From an uncultured Muribaculaceae bacterium (lineage in GTDB: Bacteria > Bacteroidota > Bacteroidia > Bacteroidales > Muribaculaceae), in NCBI GenBank assembly GCA_910584905.1, contig CAJUCQ010000021.1, forward strand, positions 1 to 23,172: DNA of 23,172 nucleotides. Reading direction: 5' to 3'. Below, piece after piece: positions 8,714-16,220 of the stretch. The stretch's first letter is position 1. Every line of letters starts with the position of its first letter. The translations under genes were made by a program, and so were the position numbers. Below the pieces are notes generated by a model. It was not told the DNA's origin and searched no databases. It saw only the letters and a program-made list of their open reading frames with translations.

Positions 8714-9711
8714 TTTATTAAAAGTTTTATCCCTGCCATCAGGATGCGATAACGCATCAACGGGCGATTCATATTTAGATAATATAAAATGATTTTGTGC
8801 GAGAACGATGCCTGTCTGCAATTTTGAAAAAAGTTAAAATCCTCTCGATATATGGATTGGGAATAAGGAAGGTAATCTGCAAATTTTATAGAGAGAAGGT
8901 GATTGCAGATGAACTTGAAGAATGCATTATCCCATTTTGCATTAGCGGCTGCGACATTTCTCAGAATCTGAGACCTTCTTTTATGGCGGGCTTCTTCTTT
9001 ATCGGATGTCATTATGGAGTTTTCCCGCTGTCGATACAGGTAGGTCGCTTCTCCATATAGCAAAATAGAGTAGGAGCAAACAGCAAAGTGGGCTCTTAGA
9101 TGCCAATCGAAATCTTCGTTGATAAGTCCTTCGGTAAAATATAGTTCGTTATCTTTAAGCCAAGAGGTTTTTATAAGTCTGTTACATGCTATTTCCGGGA
9201 AAAGGAGATGGTATTTCCGTACGGTTGCCGTGGCGTTGCTATATGCAGGAGCATGGAATTTGGCTAAGTCAAGGTATGTGCGTTTTTCTTCAGGATCGGG
9301 CACGCACACCGTTTTTCCGTATACAATTTCAACTTTGGGATGTTCTTCGGCGAGTTGCCAAAGCCGGCTGATGCAATCGGGCGATATATAGTCATCGGAG
9401 TCAAGGAAGTATAGATATTCTCCGGCGGCTTCGTGAATACCTGAATTGCGAGCCGCGGAGAGGCCTCCGTTTTTTTTGCGTCTTATGATTTTAAAATCGA
9501 TAGGGCCGTTATAGCTGTCAATAATGCGCTCGGCAATGTCGATTGATTTGTCCGGACCGCAATCGTCGACAACGATACATTCGACCGATATTTTGTCGAC
9601 CGCTTTTTGGGCCATGACCGATCTAAGGCACTCTTCGATGTAGTCTTCAACTCCGTATACGGGGATGATTATGGAGATGTCATATTTGGAAGTATCAGTC
9701 ATATTTTTCAA
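8710..9711 (-). CDS. GT2 family glycosyltransferase
   Basis: A 333-residue GT-A glycosyltransferase with ISIIIPVYG at residues 12-20, VVDDCGPDKS (47-56), NGGLSAARNSG (81-91) and the metal-binding DSDD (104-107). The C-terminal part is rich in aromatic and basic residues and may sit against the membrane. The start at 9711 overlaps the preceding acyltransferase gene by 17 bases; Met4 (9702) is an alternative. Three GT2 genes follow each other here (8710, 7754, 6781) but differ clearly in sequence, so they look like distinct sugar-adding steps and not recent duplicates. Confidence 0.9.
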   Translation of the reverse strand: MKNMTDTSKYDISIIIPVYGVEDYIEECLRSVMAQKAVDKISVECIVVDDCGPDKSIDIAERIIDSYNGPIDFKIIRRKKNGGLSAARNSGIHEAAGEYLYFLDSDDYISPDCISRLWQLAEEHPKVEIVYGKTVCVPDPEEKRTYLDLAKFHAPAYSNATATVRKYHLLFPEIACNRLIKTSWLKDNELYFTEGLINEDFDWHLRAHFAVCSYSILLYGEATYLYRQRENSIMTSDKEEARHKRRSQILRNVAAANAKWDNAFFKFICNHLLSIKFADYLPYSQSIYREDFNFFQNCRQASFSHKIILYYLNMNRPLMRYRILMAGIKLLIK

Positions 9712-10510
9712 GAGAATCGGTCAGTTGGAATTCCTTTTCATCAGGGTCGTTTCTGAAATAATTGTAAAGAAAACATTCGTATTTTGCGTTGAAAATTCTA
9801 TAAAACGGATGCTTGATAACACGTGCAGGCATTCCGGCGATAAGACTGTATTCTTTTACCCCCCTATTTATTGCGCTGTTAACCAGCGAGTTGGAGCCAA
9901 CGGTTGTATGTGGCGGCAGTATTACGTCTTTAAGAATGCTTACTCTCGAACCGAGCCAGCAATATGGACCAAGTACGACAGATGAAAAGTCCGGACGAAC
10001 TTTCATGTCTGCTCCGAATGTGAAATGAAAATCCGTATCGAAAAGCTGGCATTGCGGTCCGAACACACAGCCGTCGCCGATTGAAATTTTATGGGCGCAT
10101 CCTATCGTTGTCATAGGCGTTATGGTGACGTTCTTGCCTATGGTGAGAACTCCGTCGCCATAAATAAGCCATCTGCCTCCGGAATATATATCTGTTTTGC
10201 CTTTGAAAATTATTTTGCCCTGAGTAATAGTGATTTCAAGCGGTTCTCCCTGTGGGGTTGGACTGTCGTCTCGCAGGTTGAGTTTAATCATCCCTTTTTC
10301 AATTTCGTTCAGCGGCATGTCGATTTCGATATTTCCGTTGAAGCGAGAAAATTTCAGTTTCCCGTACACGTATATTGGAAACTTTTTTGCCTGATGGAAT
10401 GGCAAAAAATAGAAATTTACAAATGCTGTGCGCCACCAGTTTAGCCTTGTTCGGCTCACATGTAGCATCAGTCTGGCAGAGAGCCCGCGAAGAATTCTAC
10501 GTATAATCAT
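9695..10510 (-). CDS. hexapeptide-repeat (LbH) acyltransferase, copy 2 of a tandem pair
   Basis: A 271-residue cytoplasmic acyltransferase, probably an O- or N-acetyltransferase acting on a sugar or glycosylated intermediate. The central and C-terminal part shows left-handed beta-helix hexapeptide spacing (for example LTIGKNVTI, ISIGDGCVFG, CWLGSRVSI, TTVGSNSLV). DTDFHFTF (158-165) holds the likely catalytic histidine (162), and AGMPAR (225-230) is the usual end of the helix. The N-terminal 100 residues are an extra domain shared with the gene next door. It is 9 bases downstream of its paralog, which has exactly the same length. The substrate is unknown. Confidence 0.88.
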   Translation of the reverse strand: MIIRRILRGLSARLMLHVSRTRLNWWRTAFVNFYFLPFHQAKKFPIYVYGKLKFSRFNGNIEIDMPLNEIEKGMIKLNLRDDSPTPQGEPLEITITQGKIIFKGKTDIYSGGRWLIYGDGVLTIGKNVTITPMTTIGCAHKISIGDGCVFGPQCQLFDTDFHFTFGADMKVRPDFSSVVLGPYCWLGSRVSILKDVILPPHTTVGSNSLVNSAINRGVKEYSLIAGMPARVIKHPFYRIFNAKYECFLYNYFRNDPDEKEFQLTDSLEKYD

Positions 10511-10519
10511 GATATATTA

Positions 10520-11335
10520 TTAGTCGTACATTGATAATGGTTCCTCAACAACCTGTTCATTGAGGTCTGGATTGAGTTCGAACGCGGAGTATAATTTCCC
10601 TTCCCATTTCGGGTTAAAAATTCGTGAGAAAGGATGTTTCAGCAGTTTGGCCGGACTCCCCCCGATAAGTGAGCGTTCCTGTTCGGTAACGGACTTGTTT
10701 ACGAGCGAATTCGAAGATATGGTCGTGTATGGATGAAGAGTTACGCCCTTCATGATTGTCGCACGGTTTCCAATCCAGCAGTGGTGTCCGAGTTCAATAG
10801 GTGCGCTGTTGCGGCGTACTGTTCTGGAAGCTCCGAAAGTGAAATGGAAATTTGTGTCCAATAATTGGACTTCGTGTCCTACTCTTGAACTATTGCCGAT
10901 TGTTATGCGGTTGCAACATGCAATGTTTACCATATTGCTGATATATGCTTTGTTGCCAATAGTAAGGGTACCGTTGCCATAAATCAGGATGTGGCTTCCG
11001 CTTAAGAATGTTGTTTCGCCTTCAAATATAATCTTCCCGTTTGCTAAATATATTTCAAGATTGCCGCCTTGATAAGTTGGAGCTTCTCCTGTAAGATTAA
11101 GTTTTATCATCCCTTTCCGGCATTCATTTGCCGGAGTATTTACTATTATTTTGCCGTTCAGACGAGGAACTGTCATCTTGCCATATACATATATTGGAAA
11201 TTTGCGGGCTTGTTCAAATGGCAGGAAATAGAAATTCATAAACAGCGTTCGCCATAAACTTAATCGCGGATTGCTTGTCCGACGCATAAATTTGCCGAGC
11301 ATGCGGTGAAAGAGATTGATGATATGGTTGTTCAT
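10520..11335 (-). CDS. hexapeptide-repeat (LbH) acyltransferase, copy 1 of a tandem pair
   Basis: A 271-residue paralog of the following gene, colinear end to end and ending in M-Y-D where the other ends in K-Y-D. In the block from L-W-R-T to I-K-L-N-L (about residues 27-81) roughly two thirds of positions are identical by hand alignment. Hexapeptide repeats (LTIGNKAYI, ITIGNSSRVG, CWIGNRATI) form the left-handed beta helix. DTNFHFTF (160-167) carries the likely catalytic histidine (163), and GGSPAK (225-230) replaces GMPAR. The start overlaps the stop of the flippase C-terminal fragment by 4 bases. The pair could acetylate two positions or two sugars of the repeat unit. Confidence 0.88.
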   Translation of the reverse strand: MNNHIINLFHRMLGKFMRRTSNPRLSLWRTLFMNFYFLPFEQARKFPIYVYGKMTVPRLNGKIIVNTPANECRKGMIKLNLTGEAPTYQGGNLEIYLANGKIIFEGETTFLSGSHILIYGNGTLTIGNKAYISNMVNIACCNRITIGNSSRVGHEVQLLDTNFHFTFGASRTVRRNSAPIELGHHCWIGNRATIMKGVTLHPYTTISSNSLVNKSVTEQERSLIGGSPAKLLKHPFSRIFNPKWEGKLYSAFELNPDLNEQVVEEPLSMYD

Positions 11336-11628
11336 GCGATGTGAAGTTTCCTTTTAAATACGTTTTTAAGCATAGTCCGGTCTGAAGGTCGTAATACCGT
11401 ATTGTAAGAAATTGTCATCCCGGCGATACAGGTAAATACAGTTCCGATGAAGAGTCCGGCCCAGTTGTCGGGAAGAAAAAGCCATTTAAGGGCCAAAGAT
11501 ACGCCTGTAAGAAGTGTCAGATTGATGGTGTTTCTTATAATCAGGGGATAAAAAGTGAAGCGTGGCAAGTCAAGACATTTTGCGCCGTAGAAAGGCAGGA
11601 AGGTGAGACATCTGAATGCGCCGACCAC
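11332..11628 (-). CDS. C-terminal fragment of the Wzx-type flippase, after an in-frame stop
   Basis: These 98 codons continue the flippase reading frame directly after the TAG at 11629-11631. The first codon after the stop is GTG, which could serve as a start, but VVGAFRCLTFLPFYGAKCLDL reads as the middle of a flippase and not as an N-terminus. The fragment supplies the last hydrophobic segments (around FYPLIIRNTINLTLLTGVSL and WAGLFIGTVFTCIAGMTI) and a basic tail. Translated alone it is unlikely to work. It would matter if the amber codon is read through, if it restarts and assembles with the first part, or if the TAG is a sequencing error. It shares ATGA with the next acyltransferase gene. 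Confidence 0.6.
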   Translation of the reverse strand: MVGAFRCLTFLPFYGAKCLDLPRFTFYPLIIRNTINLTLLTGVSLALKWLFLPDNWAGLFIGTVFTCIAGMTISYNTVLRPSDRTMLKNVFKRKLHIA

Positions 11629-12882
11629 CTAACTTGTTGCTGCCAGCACTAGCAATCGATTGCGGTCGCCGTCGACTATGAACATTGATAAAAAGACAAT
11701 CGAAAATGTCACACAACTGTTGTATAGTAGATTGAGTGAAGAGCGGCGTATTTTGTTCGTTACGGTGAAAATTTGCCATAACGGTTCCTGAGGAAGGGCG
11801 AAAGACATCCCGAAGAGCGAAAGGCACGTAAGGGTATAAAGCCAGTCGGCATCTTCTGTCGGAAGCCATACGTGATAGAATATATCTCCGTAAGCAAAGC
11901 ATATGCTTATGGGTATAGCACTTAGAAAACCGTTGATACGCAGGCTTTGATTGAAAGAGCTAAGAAGGCCGTTCATGTCTTTTTGTGCATACAAACGCAT
12001 GTATTCAGGCGAAAAATTCCCAACGATTGTGCCGAAAAAACCGATTATTATGCTCGGGATGGTCGATACTATTGAAAGAACACCCATTGCATGCGCGTTA
12101 ATGAACAGGTTGGCTAATAGCAAGTTGAAGCCTTGGCTTAACATGCTGCTTATGCGTGTTATGATGGTCCACATACCGGCTAATGTTACTTCGCATAAGT
12201 CTTTGAATCTAAAGTATATTTTCCGAATGTGTAGTTCAGGCGTCAGCCGACGTAAAAAAATATAATTACGTAGGAATGCATATGACGTCATGGCAAGAGC
12301 GGCTATGCCATAATACCATAATTTAGGAGGCAGCAACCCAAATAGCAATAGAATCAGAACTGCGCGCAAGACAGAGCCTATGATGTTGGCTATATTGGCT
12401 AAATCAAGCCTGTTGCGGATGAATGTGCCTACGCCTATTACTCCCGAAATCAGCCCTATACATGATGATATGACAAACATAAAAAACATCAGTTTTACGT
12501 CGGAAACAAGTTCTGTAGGGATGTTTATTATGTCTTGAAGGAAAATGGTCATGATACTGAATCCGACCAATATTATAAGACTGATTCCGGCATTTGCAAA
12601 AAAGACGGAAGATAGATAGCGGTTTGCTTGTTCGATATTGCCTTCGTGCACGCTGATGGTTATAAATCGGCCTGCAAGAGCGTTTATGGCCACGGTCAAT
12701 AGCGATGTATAGCCTATGATTGTGTTGGACAGGCCAATGAAACCGTATGCCCCTGTGCCTAATTTCTCAACGATATATGGAGTCAGGAAAAAAGTTATAC
12801 AGAGGTTAAGAACAAAAACAGCGACGCCTGATGCCATATTTATGGCAAGTTGCCGGTTGCTGCCTTTTGGAGTTGAAGTCAT
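11629..12882 (-). CDS. wzx: Wzx-type polysaccharide flippase, cut short by an in-frame TAG
   Basis: A 417-residue polytopic membrane protein of the MOP/MATE-like polysaccharide exporter group, which flips lipid-linked repeat units across the inner membrane. I start it at 12882 (MTSTPKGSNRQ) because this gives the ATGA overlap seen across the operon; the open frame itself goes 12 codons further, to 12918. NMASGVAVFVLNLCITFFLTPYIVEKLG is a typical first helix and loop, and YGFIGLSNTIIGY follows as in Wzx proteins. The frame ends at TAG (11631-11629) after L-A-A-T-S, and the same frame continues for 98 codons with flippase-like sequence. Joined, the protein would have about 516 residues, the usual size. 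So this is either a recent pseudogene, a read-through case or a base error. Confidence 0.8.
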   Translation of the reverse strand: MTSTPKGSNRQLAINMASGVAVFVLNLCITFFLTPYIVEKLGTGAYGFIGLSNTIIGYTSLLTVAINALAGRFITISVHEGNIEQANRYLSSVFFANAGISLIILVGFSIMTIFLQDIINIPTELVSDVKLMFFMFVISSCIGLISGVIGVGTFIRNRLDLANIANIIGSVLRAVLILLLFGLLPPKLWYYGIAALAMTSYAFLRNYIFLRRLTPELHIRKIYFRFKDLCEVTLAGMWTIITRISSMLSQGFNLLLANLFINAHAMGVLSIVSTIPSIIIGFFGTIVGNFSPEYMRLYAQKDMNGLLSSFNQSLRINGFLSAIPISICFAYGDIFYHVWLPTEDADWLYTLTCLSLFGMSFALPQEPLWQIFTVTNKIRRSSLNLLYNSCVTFSIVFLSMFIVDGDRNRLLVLAATS

Positions 12883-13643
12883 TTCTGCGTTCGGGATTTT
12901 CGAAGGGAATTGCGCCACGTGTTATATTGCTCGTCGATGTTTATGAGACGAAGCGTTTTGTGGAATTTCCGGTAAAGAAATACCTTCGTTTTTTGTTTGA
13001 ATGGAAGGTTGTTTACGGGTAGCCAGCTTCCGGAAAAATGATGGATTGTGTGTGTACGCTCCGTAAGGTTAATTTCTCCCGTACGCCAGTCTTTCGGGCA
13101 GAAGTAGTCGCTGGGATATATACTTGCGATTCCGCTTATTTTCTGGAATGAGCCATCTTGAACGAGTCCTTTGGGTTGTAAATAGGCTGTAATAATCTGA
13201 ACGTTGGTTGTCAAGTCGAATTCACCGTCCGGCTTTATGAAATGGCGCGATTTATAATCGTTTAGCAAATCAAGAACCCATCTTGCACCTTTGGTCGTGG
13301 CCATTATTCCGGTTGAGACAGCATCGTTGCTCTCAAAACCGAGGATGCCTTCTTCCATGAGAAATTTATCCAACGAACTAAGTACTTCTACATCGGTATC
13401 CATATAAATTCCACCGTCAGTCAATAATGCGTATAGACGTACATAATCCGAAACGAATGCATATCGTTTGCAACGATATGCTTCACTGACGTATGAATTT
13501 GTCTCCACGTCAAAGTTTTTTTCGTTCCATTCCTTGATTTCATAGCCGGGAAGGTGCTTTTTCCAGCTTTTGATGCATTGGCGCACTTTCCGAGGCTTGC
13601 GTTTTTTGCCAAACCAACAGTAGTGAATTGTTTTTGGAATCAT
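12879..13643 (-). CDS. GT32-type glycosyltransferase (DXD sugar-binding family)
   Basis: A 254-residue glycosyltransferase with the GT32/capsular polysaccharide synthesis signature: MIPKTIHYCWFG at the N-terminus, WNEKNFDV, FVSDYVR (63-69), and GGIYMDTD (77-84) with the metal-binding DTD at 82-84. HTIHHFSGSW near the C-terminus is a further conserved box of this group. It is the first biosynthetic gene after the two regulatory-type genes of the operon. The start shares one base with the preceding stop (TAATG), and the end overlaps the flippase start by ATGA, so it is fully embedded in the operon. Base composition drops in GC here relative to the gene upstream. Confidence 0.92.
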   Translation of the reverse strand: MIPKTIHYCWFGKKRKPRKVRQCIKSWKKHLPGYEIKEWNEKNFDVETNSYVSEAYRCKRYAFVSDYVRLYALLTDGGIYMDTDVEVLSSLDKFLMEEGILGFESNDAVSTGIMATTKGARWVLDLLNDYKSRHFIKPDGEFDLTTNVQIITAYLQPKGLVQDGSFQKISGIASIYPSDYFCPKDWRTGEINLTERTHTIHHFSGSWLPVNNLPFKQKTKVFLYRKFHKTLRLINIDEQYNTWRNSLRKSRTQK

Positions 13644-14503
13644 TATTTCGGATTTAATTTCTGTCTTTGAACTATTTGACTCTCGTCGCTGAGGAGGTAT
13701 TCGAGGTCGAGGGTGTGGGCTTCGCGGGCGAGTGGGGGGAGGTCTTCGCGGTCGGTGAGGCGGTGGAGGAGTTCGGTCTCGAGACGGAAGGCAGTGTTAT
13801 CGTCGATAAAGCGGTTTTTGGCCGCGCGGACAAATGTCAAGGCGCTTTGGAGGGTGGCCGAGTCGAGGTCGGCGAGGCTGGTGAGTTGAGCCAAGCAGAG
13901 GCGGCTCAGCCGCTCTTTGAATGCGTCCTGCGAGGGGGTGAATGCGTGCAGGTTGCGTTCGAGGAGGTAGCGGGCGGCTTTGAGGGCTTGGGCAAGCGGC
14001 ATGCTGCGGAAGCCGCTGTAGCGGGCGAGGCGGCGGATGAGGCTGTCGGTTGTCGAGGCGAGCCATCGGGCCTGACGCTCGTCGGGGACGCACGCCGGGG
14101 CCGAGAGGGCTGTGGCGAGTTCGGTTTCGTCAACGCGGAGGTCGCCGCGAATCCGGGCTTCGAATGCGTCGGTGCGGCAGGCTGTGGCAACGGCGCCGAC
14201 GGGGGCGGAGGGGTAGGTGAGGCGATAGAGGGTGTCGTAGCCTCCGAGAGCTTTGAGCCGCAGATGGCAGTGCAGGGCGGGGGCGGCGACAGCGATGCGT
14301 TCGAGCCACGTCTTGGCTTCGCGCTCGACGGCCCGGCTGTCGGCCGCGGCGACGTCGCGCCGCCGATGTGCGGGCGTGCGTTGCATCAGAGCCACAAGCA
14401 GGCGACATGCGCTCTCGGCTTCGTCGACATCGGTGTAGTCGAGGCGCGTGCAGTCAGGGATGCGGTAGGCGGCGGCGAAGTTTGCCTCTATGGTTTTATT
14501 CAT
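13643..14503 (-). CDS. unrecognised 286-residue protein in the upxZ position
   Basis: I do not recognise this family. The protein is mostly alpha-helical by appearance, rich in Ala, Arg, Leu and Asp, with no signal peptide or membrane helix, so it is probably cytoplasmic. Strong helical stretches are LALKAARYLLERNL-like sequence in the middle (about residues 170-190) and LALSRLCLAQLTSL-like sequence after it; no catalytic motif is visible. It overlaps the UpxY-like fusion gene by 8 bases and touches the first glycosyltransferase by one base (TAATG). In Bacteroides capsule operons this second slot encodes UpxZ, which blocks the UpxY antiterminators of other capsule loci. UpxZ proteins are shorter (about 150-170 residues) and I see no convincing sequence match, so a role as a regulatory partner is inference from position only. 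GC content is high, like the fusion gene and unlike the sugar genes. Confidence 0.8.
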   Translation of the reverse strand: MNKTIEANFAAAYRIPDCTRLDYTDVDEAESACRLLVALMQRTPAHRRRDVAAADSRAVEREAKTWLERIAVAAPALHCHLRLKALGGYDTLYRLTYPSAPVGAVATACRTDAFEARIRGDLRVDETELATALSAPACVPDERQARWLASTTDSLIRRLARYSGFRSMPLAQALKAARYLLERNLHAFTPSQDAFKERLSRLCLAQLTSLADLDSATLQSALTFVRAAKNRFIDDNTAFRLETELLHRLTDREDLPPLAREAHTLDLEYLLSDESQIVQRQKLNPK

Positions 14504-15869
14504 TTTCGAAGCTCAGAAATTCTTCCGGAATCTCGGCTGTTATCTTGAGGTTGCCCAGGGCGGCGATTCTGACAACGACTTTGTAGCGCTCTTTGGCGAG
14601 GCTTTCGACGAGGCAACGTGTGCCGGCGAAGTGGCCGTCGGTTATTCGGGCCGTTTTGCCCTTCAGTTCTTTGATGTTTTTGGGCTCGTAGGCGGGGAAG
14701 TGGTAGGCTATCGTCGAGGCGCCGACGTTGCATAGGAACATGAACGTGCGCATCTCGTTGTCGGGGATGAATGCCGGGGTCTTGGATCCGGCAAGGGTGA
14801 ATACGTAGGCGCTTGTGGCGACGGTTTTGCGGATGTGTGCGGCGACGTCGGGCGTGCAGTGGAAAAAAAGCATTTTTGCCATTATCCGTTTGTCGGGATC
14901 TTTGTCGGTCCGCGTGTCGCCTTCCGGGGCTGTGAAGGTGTCAAAGAATGCGTCGCCGCGGGGCAGGGCGTCGCGGCGGATGCGTTCGGCTGTATCCTGC
15001 GGGCTGCCGTCGTGGCAACGCATCACGTACCAGCGGGGCACGGTGTCGACAATGGCGTTAGCAACGCGCTCGAGGGTGTGGCGAACCATTTCGGCTGTCG
15101 GCGTGTTTCTCTTTATGAGGTTGCACCTGAAGCTTGTCTCATCAGTTGCGGCGGCGGCCGCCACATCGTCGGAGATGCCTTGTGCGCGTGCGATTTCCAC
15201 CCATGATGTCGCTGCCGCTTCGGGGCGGAGGCCGCCTGCGAGCCTCAGCTTGTAGGCTATCGTGTCGAGGGCTTTCTCGTAGGCTTCGGGGCTCACACTG
15301 CGGATGAAGTCTTCGGCTTCCGTGCGATGTTTCAGCGGGAATTGCCGCAGAATCTGCATTTGTTGGTCCACGCCTCGGGTCTTGAGCGATGCAATCTCTT
15401 TTTTGAGCCTTTCGAGGGGCAGGCCTCCGCTGTAGAAGGCGAGCATGAACACGTCGCGGATTTTCTGCAGAAATTCGATGCCGTCGAGATTTGCAAGGGC
15501 GAGTTTCTGCAACTCGTCCGTGCTCAGCCGCGGGGTGGCTTTCGGGTTTGCGGATTCGACGTCGGCAAATACGCGTTTGAACTCGGCGCGCCTTTCGGGT
15601 CCGTAGACGGTCTTGAAAGCTGCTCTCAGGCATCGTAGCAGCTGCGCCACGGTTGTCGGGGCTATCTTTTCGCGAATCAGATAGTCTCTGAATCCGGCGA
15701 TATAGCCGGGCGTGAGCCGCGAGAGGTCAAGCACGGGCTCGCCGTTGAAAGCTTCAAGCCGTTTAAGAGCCGTCGTATAGTAGCGGGCTGACGACGCCGC
15801 TTTGCCGGCGGCAAGCCTATCGCGCATTTCGGCGAGGTCGATGACGAGGAGAGGGGAGGGTGTGGCCAT
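14496..15869 (-). CDS. dead tyrosine-recombinase fold fused to UpxY/NusG-like antiterminator
   Basis: A 457-residue two-part protein. Residues 20-110 resemble the SAM-like core-binding domain of tyrosine recombinases (ARYYTTALKRLEAF, TTVAQLLRCLRAAFKTVYG). Residues 114-245 follow the recombinase catalytic domain (RLSTDELQKL, FMLAFYSGGLPLERL, ATSWVEIARAQGI), but the active-site residues are missing: the first Arg is Gly148, the Arg of R-H-S-W is Ala220, and no matching His or Tyr is seen. Residues 279-395 form an NGN-like domain (WYVMRCHDG, MLFFHCTPDVAAHI, FIPDNEMRTFMFLC), and 403-452 a KOW-like domain (GKTARITDGHFAGTRCLVES, YKVVVRIAALGN). The C-terminal half closely follows UpxY, which lets RNA polymerase pass early terminators in capsule operons. 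It is the first gene of the operon, behind a hairpin-bearing leader and an apparent invertible segment. The recombinase part may anchor it to DNA or leader RNA (inference). Confidence 0.85.
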   Translation of the reverse strand: MATPSPLLVIDLAEMRDRLAAGKAASSARYYTTALKRLEAFNGEPVLDLSRLTPGYIAGFRDYLIREKIAPTTVAQLLRCLRAAFKTVYGPERRAEFKRVFADVESANPKATPRLSTDELQKLALANLDGIEFLQKIRDVFMLAFYSGGLPLERLKKEIASLKTRGVDQQMQILRQFPLKHRTEAEDFIRSVSPEAYEKALDTIAYKLRLAGGLRPEAAATSWVEIARAQGISDDVAAAAATDETSFRCNLIKRNTPTAEMVRHTLERVANAIVDTVPRWYVMRCHDGSPQDTAERIRRDALPRGDAFFDTFTAPEGDTRTDKDPDKRIMAKMLFFHCTPDVAAHIRKTVATSAYVFTLAGSKTPAFIPDNEMRTFMFLCNVGASTIAYHFPAYEPKNIKELKGKTARITDGHFAGTRCLVESLAKERYKVVVRIAALGNLKITAEIPEEFLSFENE

Positions 15870-16047
15870 GCCGTATGCTGAAAAAAATTACACACCCGTT
15901 TTTCGGAGAAATTCTTCTCCTCACCCGACCAGCAGTGAAGCATAGGGCCGGGATGCAGGATGGACGATGTAATGCTCTGAACAACAGTGCATAATTCCAG
16001 GTGTGCGGAGCGCGTCCGAAGGCCTTTTGGCCACTCGTCCGCCTCAT
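15870..16047 (-). promoter_or_regulatory. operon leader with hairpins between the DNA switch and the antiterminator gene
   Basis: This gene-free stretch would form most of the 5' untranslated leader when transcription starts inside the invertible segment. As minus-strand RNA it can form GGAGAA/TTCTCC with a 4-base loop (15905-15910 with 15915-15920), and GGCC/GGCC with an AAAA loop (16021-16024 with 16029-16032) enclosed by GCGGA/TCCGC (16005-16009 with 16038-16042). A run of seven T lies just before the start codon (about 15881-15887). UpxY-type factors act on such leaders, so this is the likely target. No strong Shine-Dalgarno sequence is seen, as usual in Bacteroidales. Confidence 0.5.
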
Positions 16048-16064
16048 ACTCTCTTAATTAGAGA
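16048..16064 (+). repeat. left inverted repeat of the DNA switch
   Basis: ACTCTCTTAATTAGAGA, the exact reverse complement of 16221-16237. CTCTC (16049-16053) and GAGAG (16061-16065) form dyad arms around the 7-base centre TTAATTA, the layout of a recombinase-binding core site. Confidence 0.85.
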
Positions 16065-16088
16065 GGAATTATGGTGCATAAGTTACGA

Positions 16089-16096
16089 TATTTTTG
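16089..16096 (+). promoter_or_regulatory. -7-like element TATTTTTG inside the invertible segment
   Basis: TATTTTTG fits the Bacteroidetes -7 consensus TAnnTTTG and points to the right, away from the capsule operon. No TTTG lies 19-21 bp upstream, so the promoter would be weak or incomplete. If it is the real capsule promoter, the segment is drawn here in the OFF orientation, and inversion would place the element at 16189-16196 on the minus strand. Confidence 0.3.
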
Positions 16097-16220
16097 ATTA
16101 ATACGCAAAACAAGTATGAAAAATCAACTCTTTAAAAACCTCGCTATAATATTGTTTGCCTGTCGGCTTGTGTCTATGTGCGTCTGAGCCTGCAAATCAT
16201 CTTTTTATTTCAAGTGTGCA

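Noticed and set aside
13667..14548. Plus-strand ORF of 293 residues opposite the 286-residue gene
   Set aside because: It is a high-GC shadow with low-complexity Gly/Glu/Val sequence. The minus-strand frame is coupled to both neighbours.
15991..16072. ATAATTCC (15991-15998) and GGAATTAT (16065-16072) as a second inverted pair
   Set aside because: Eight bases in AT-rich DNA can arise by chance, and only one copy lies inside the invertible segment.
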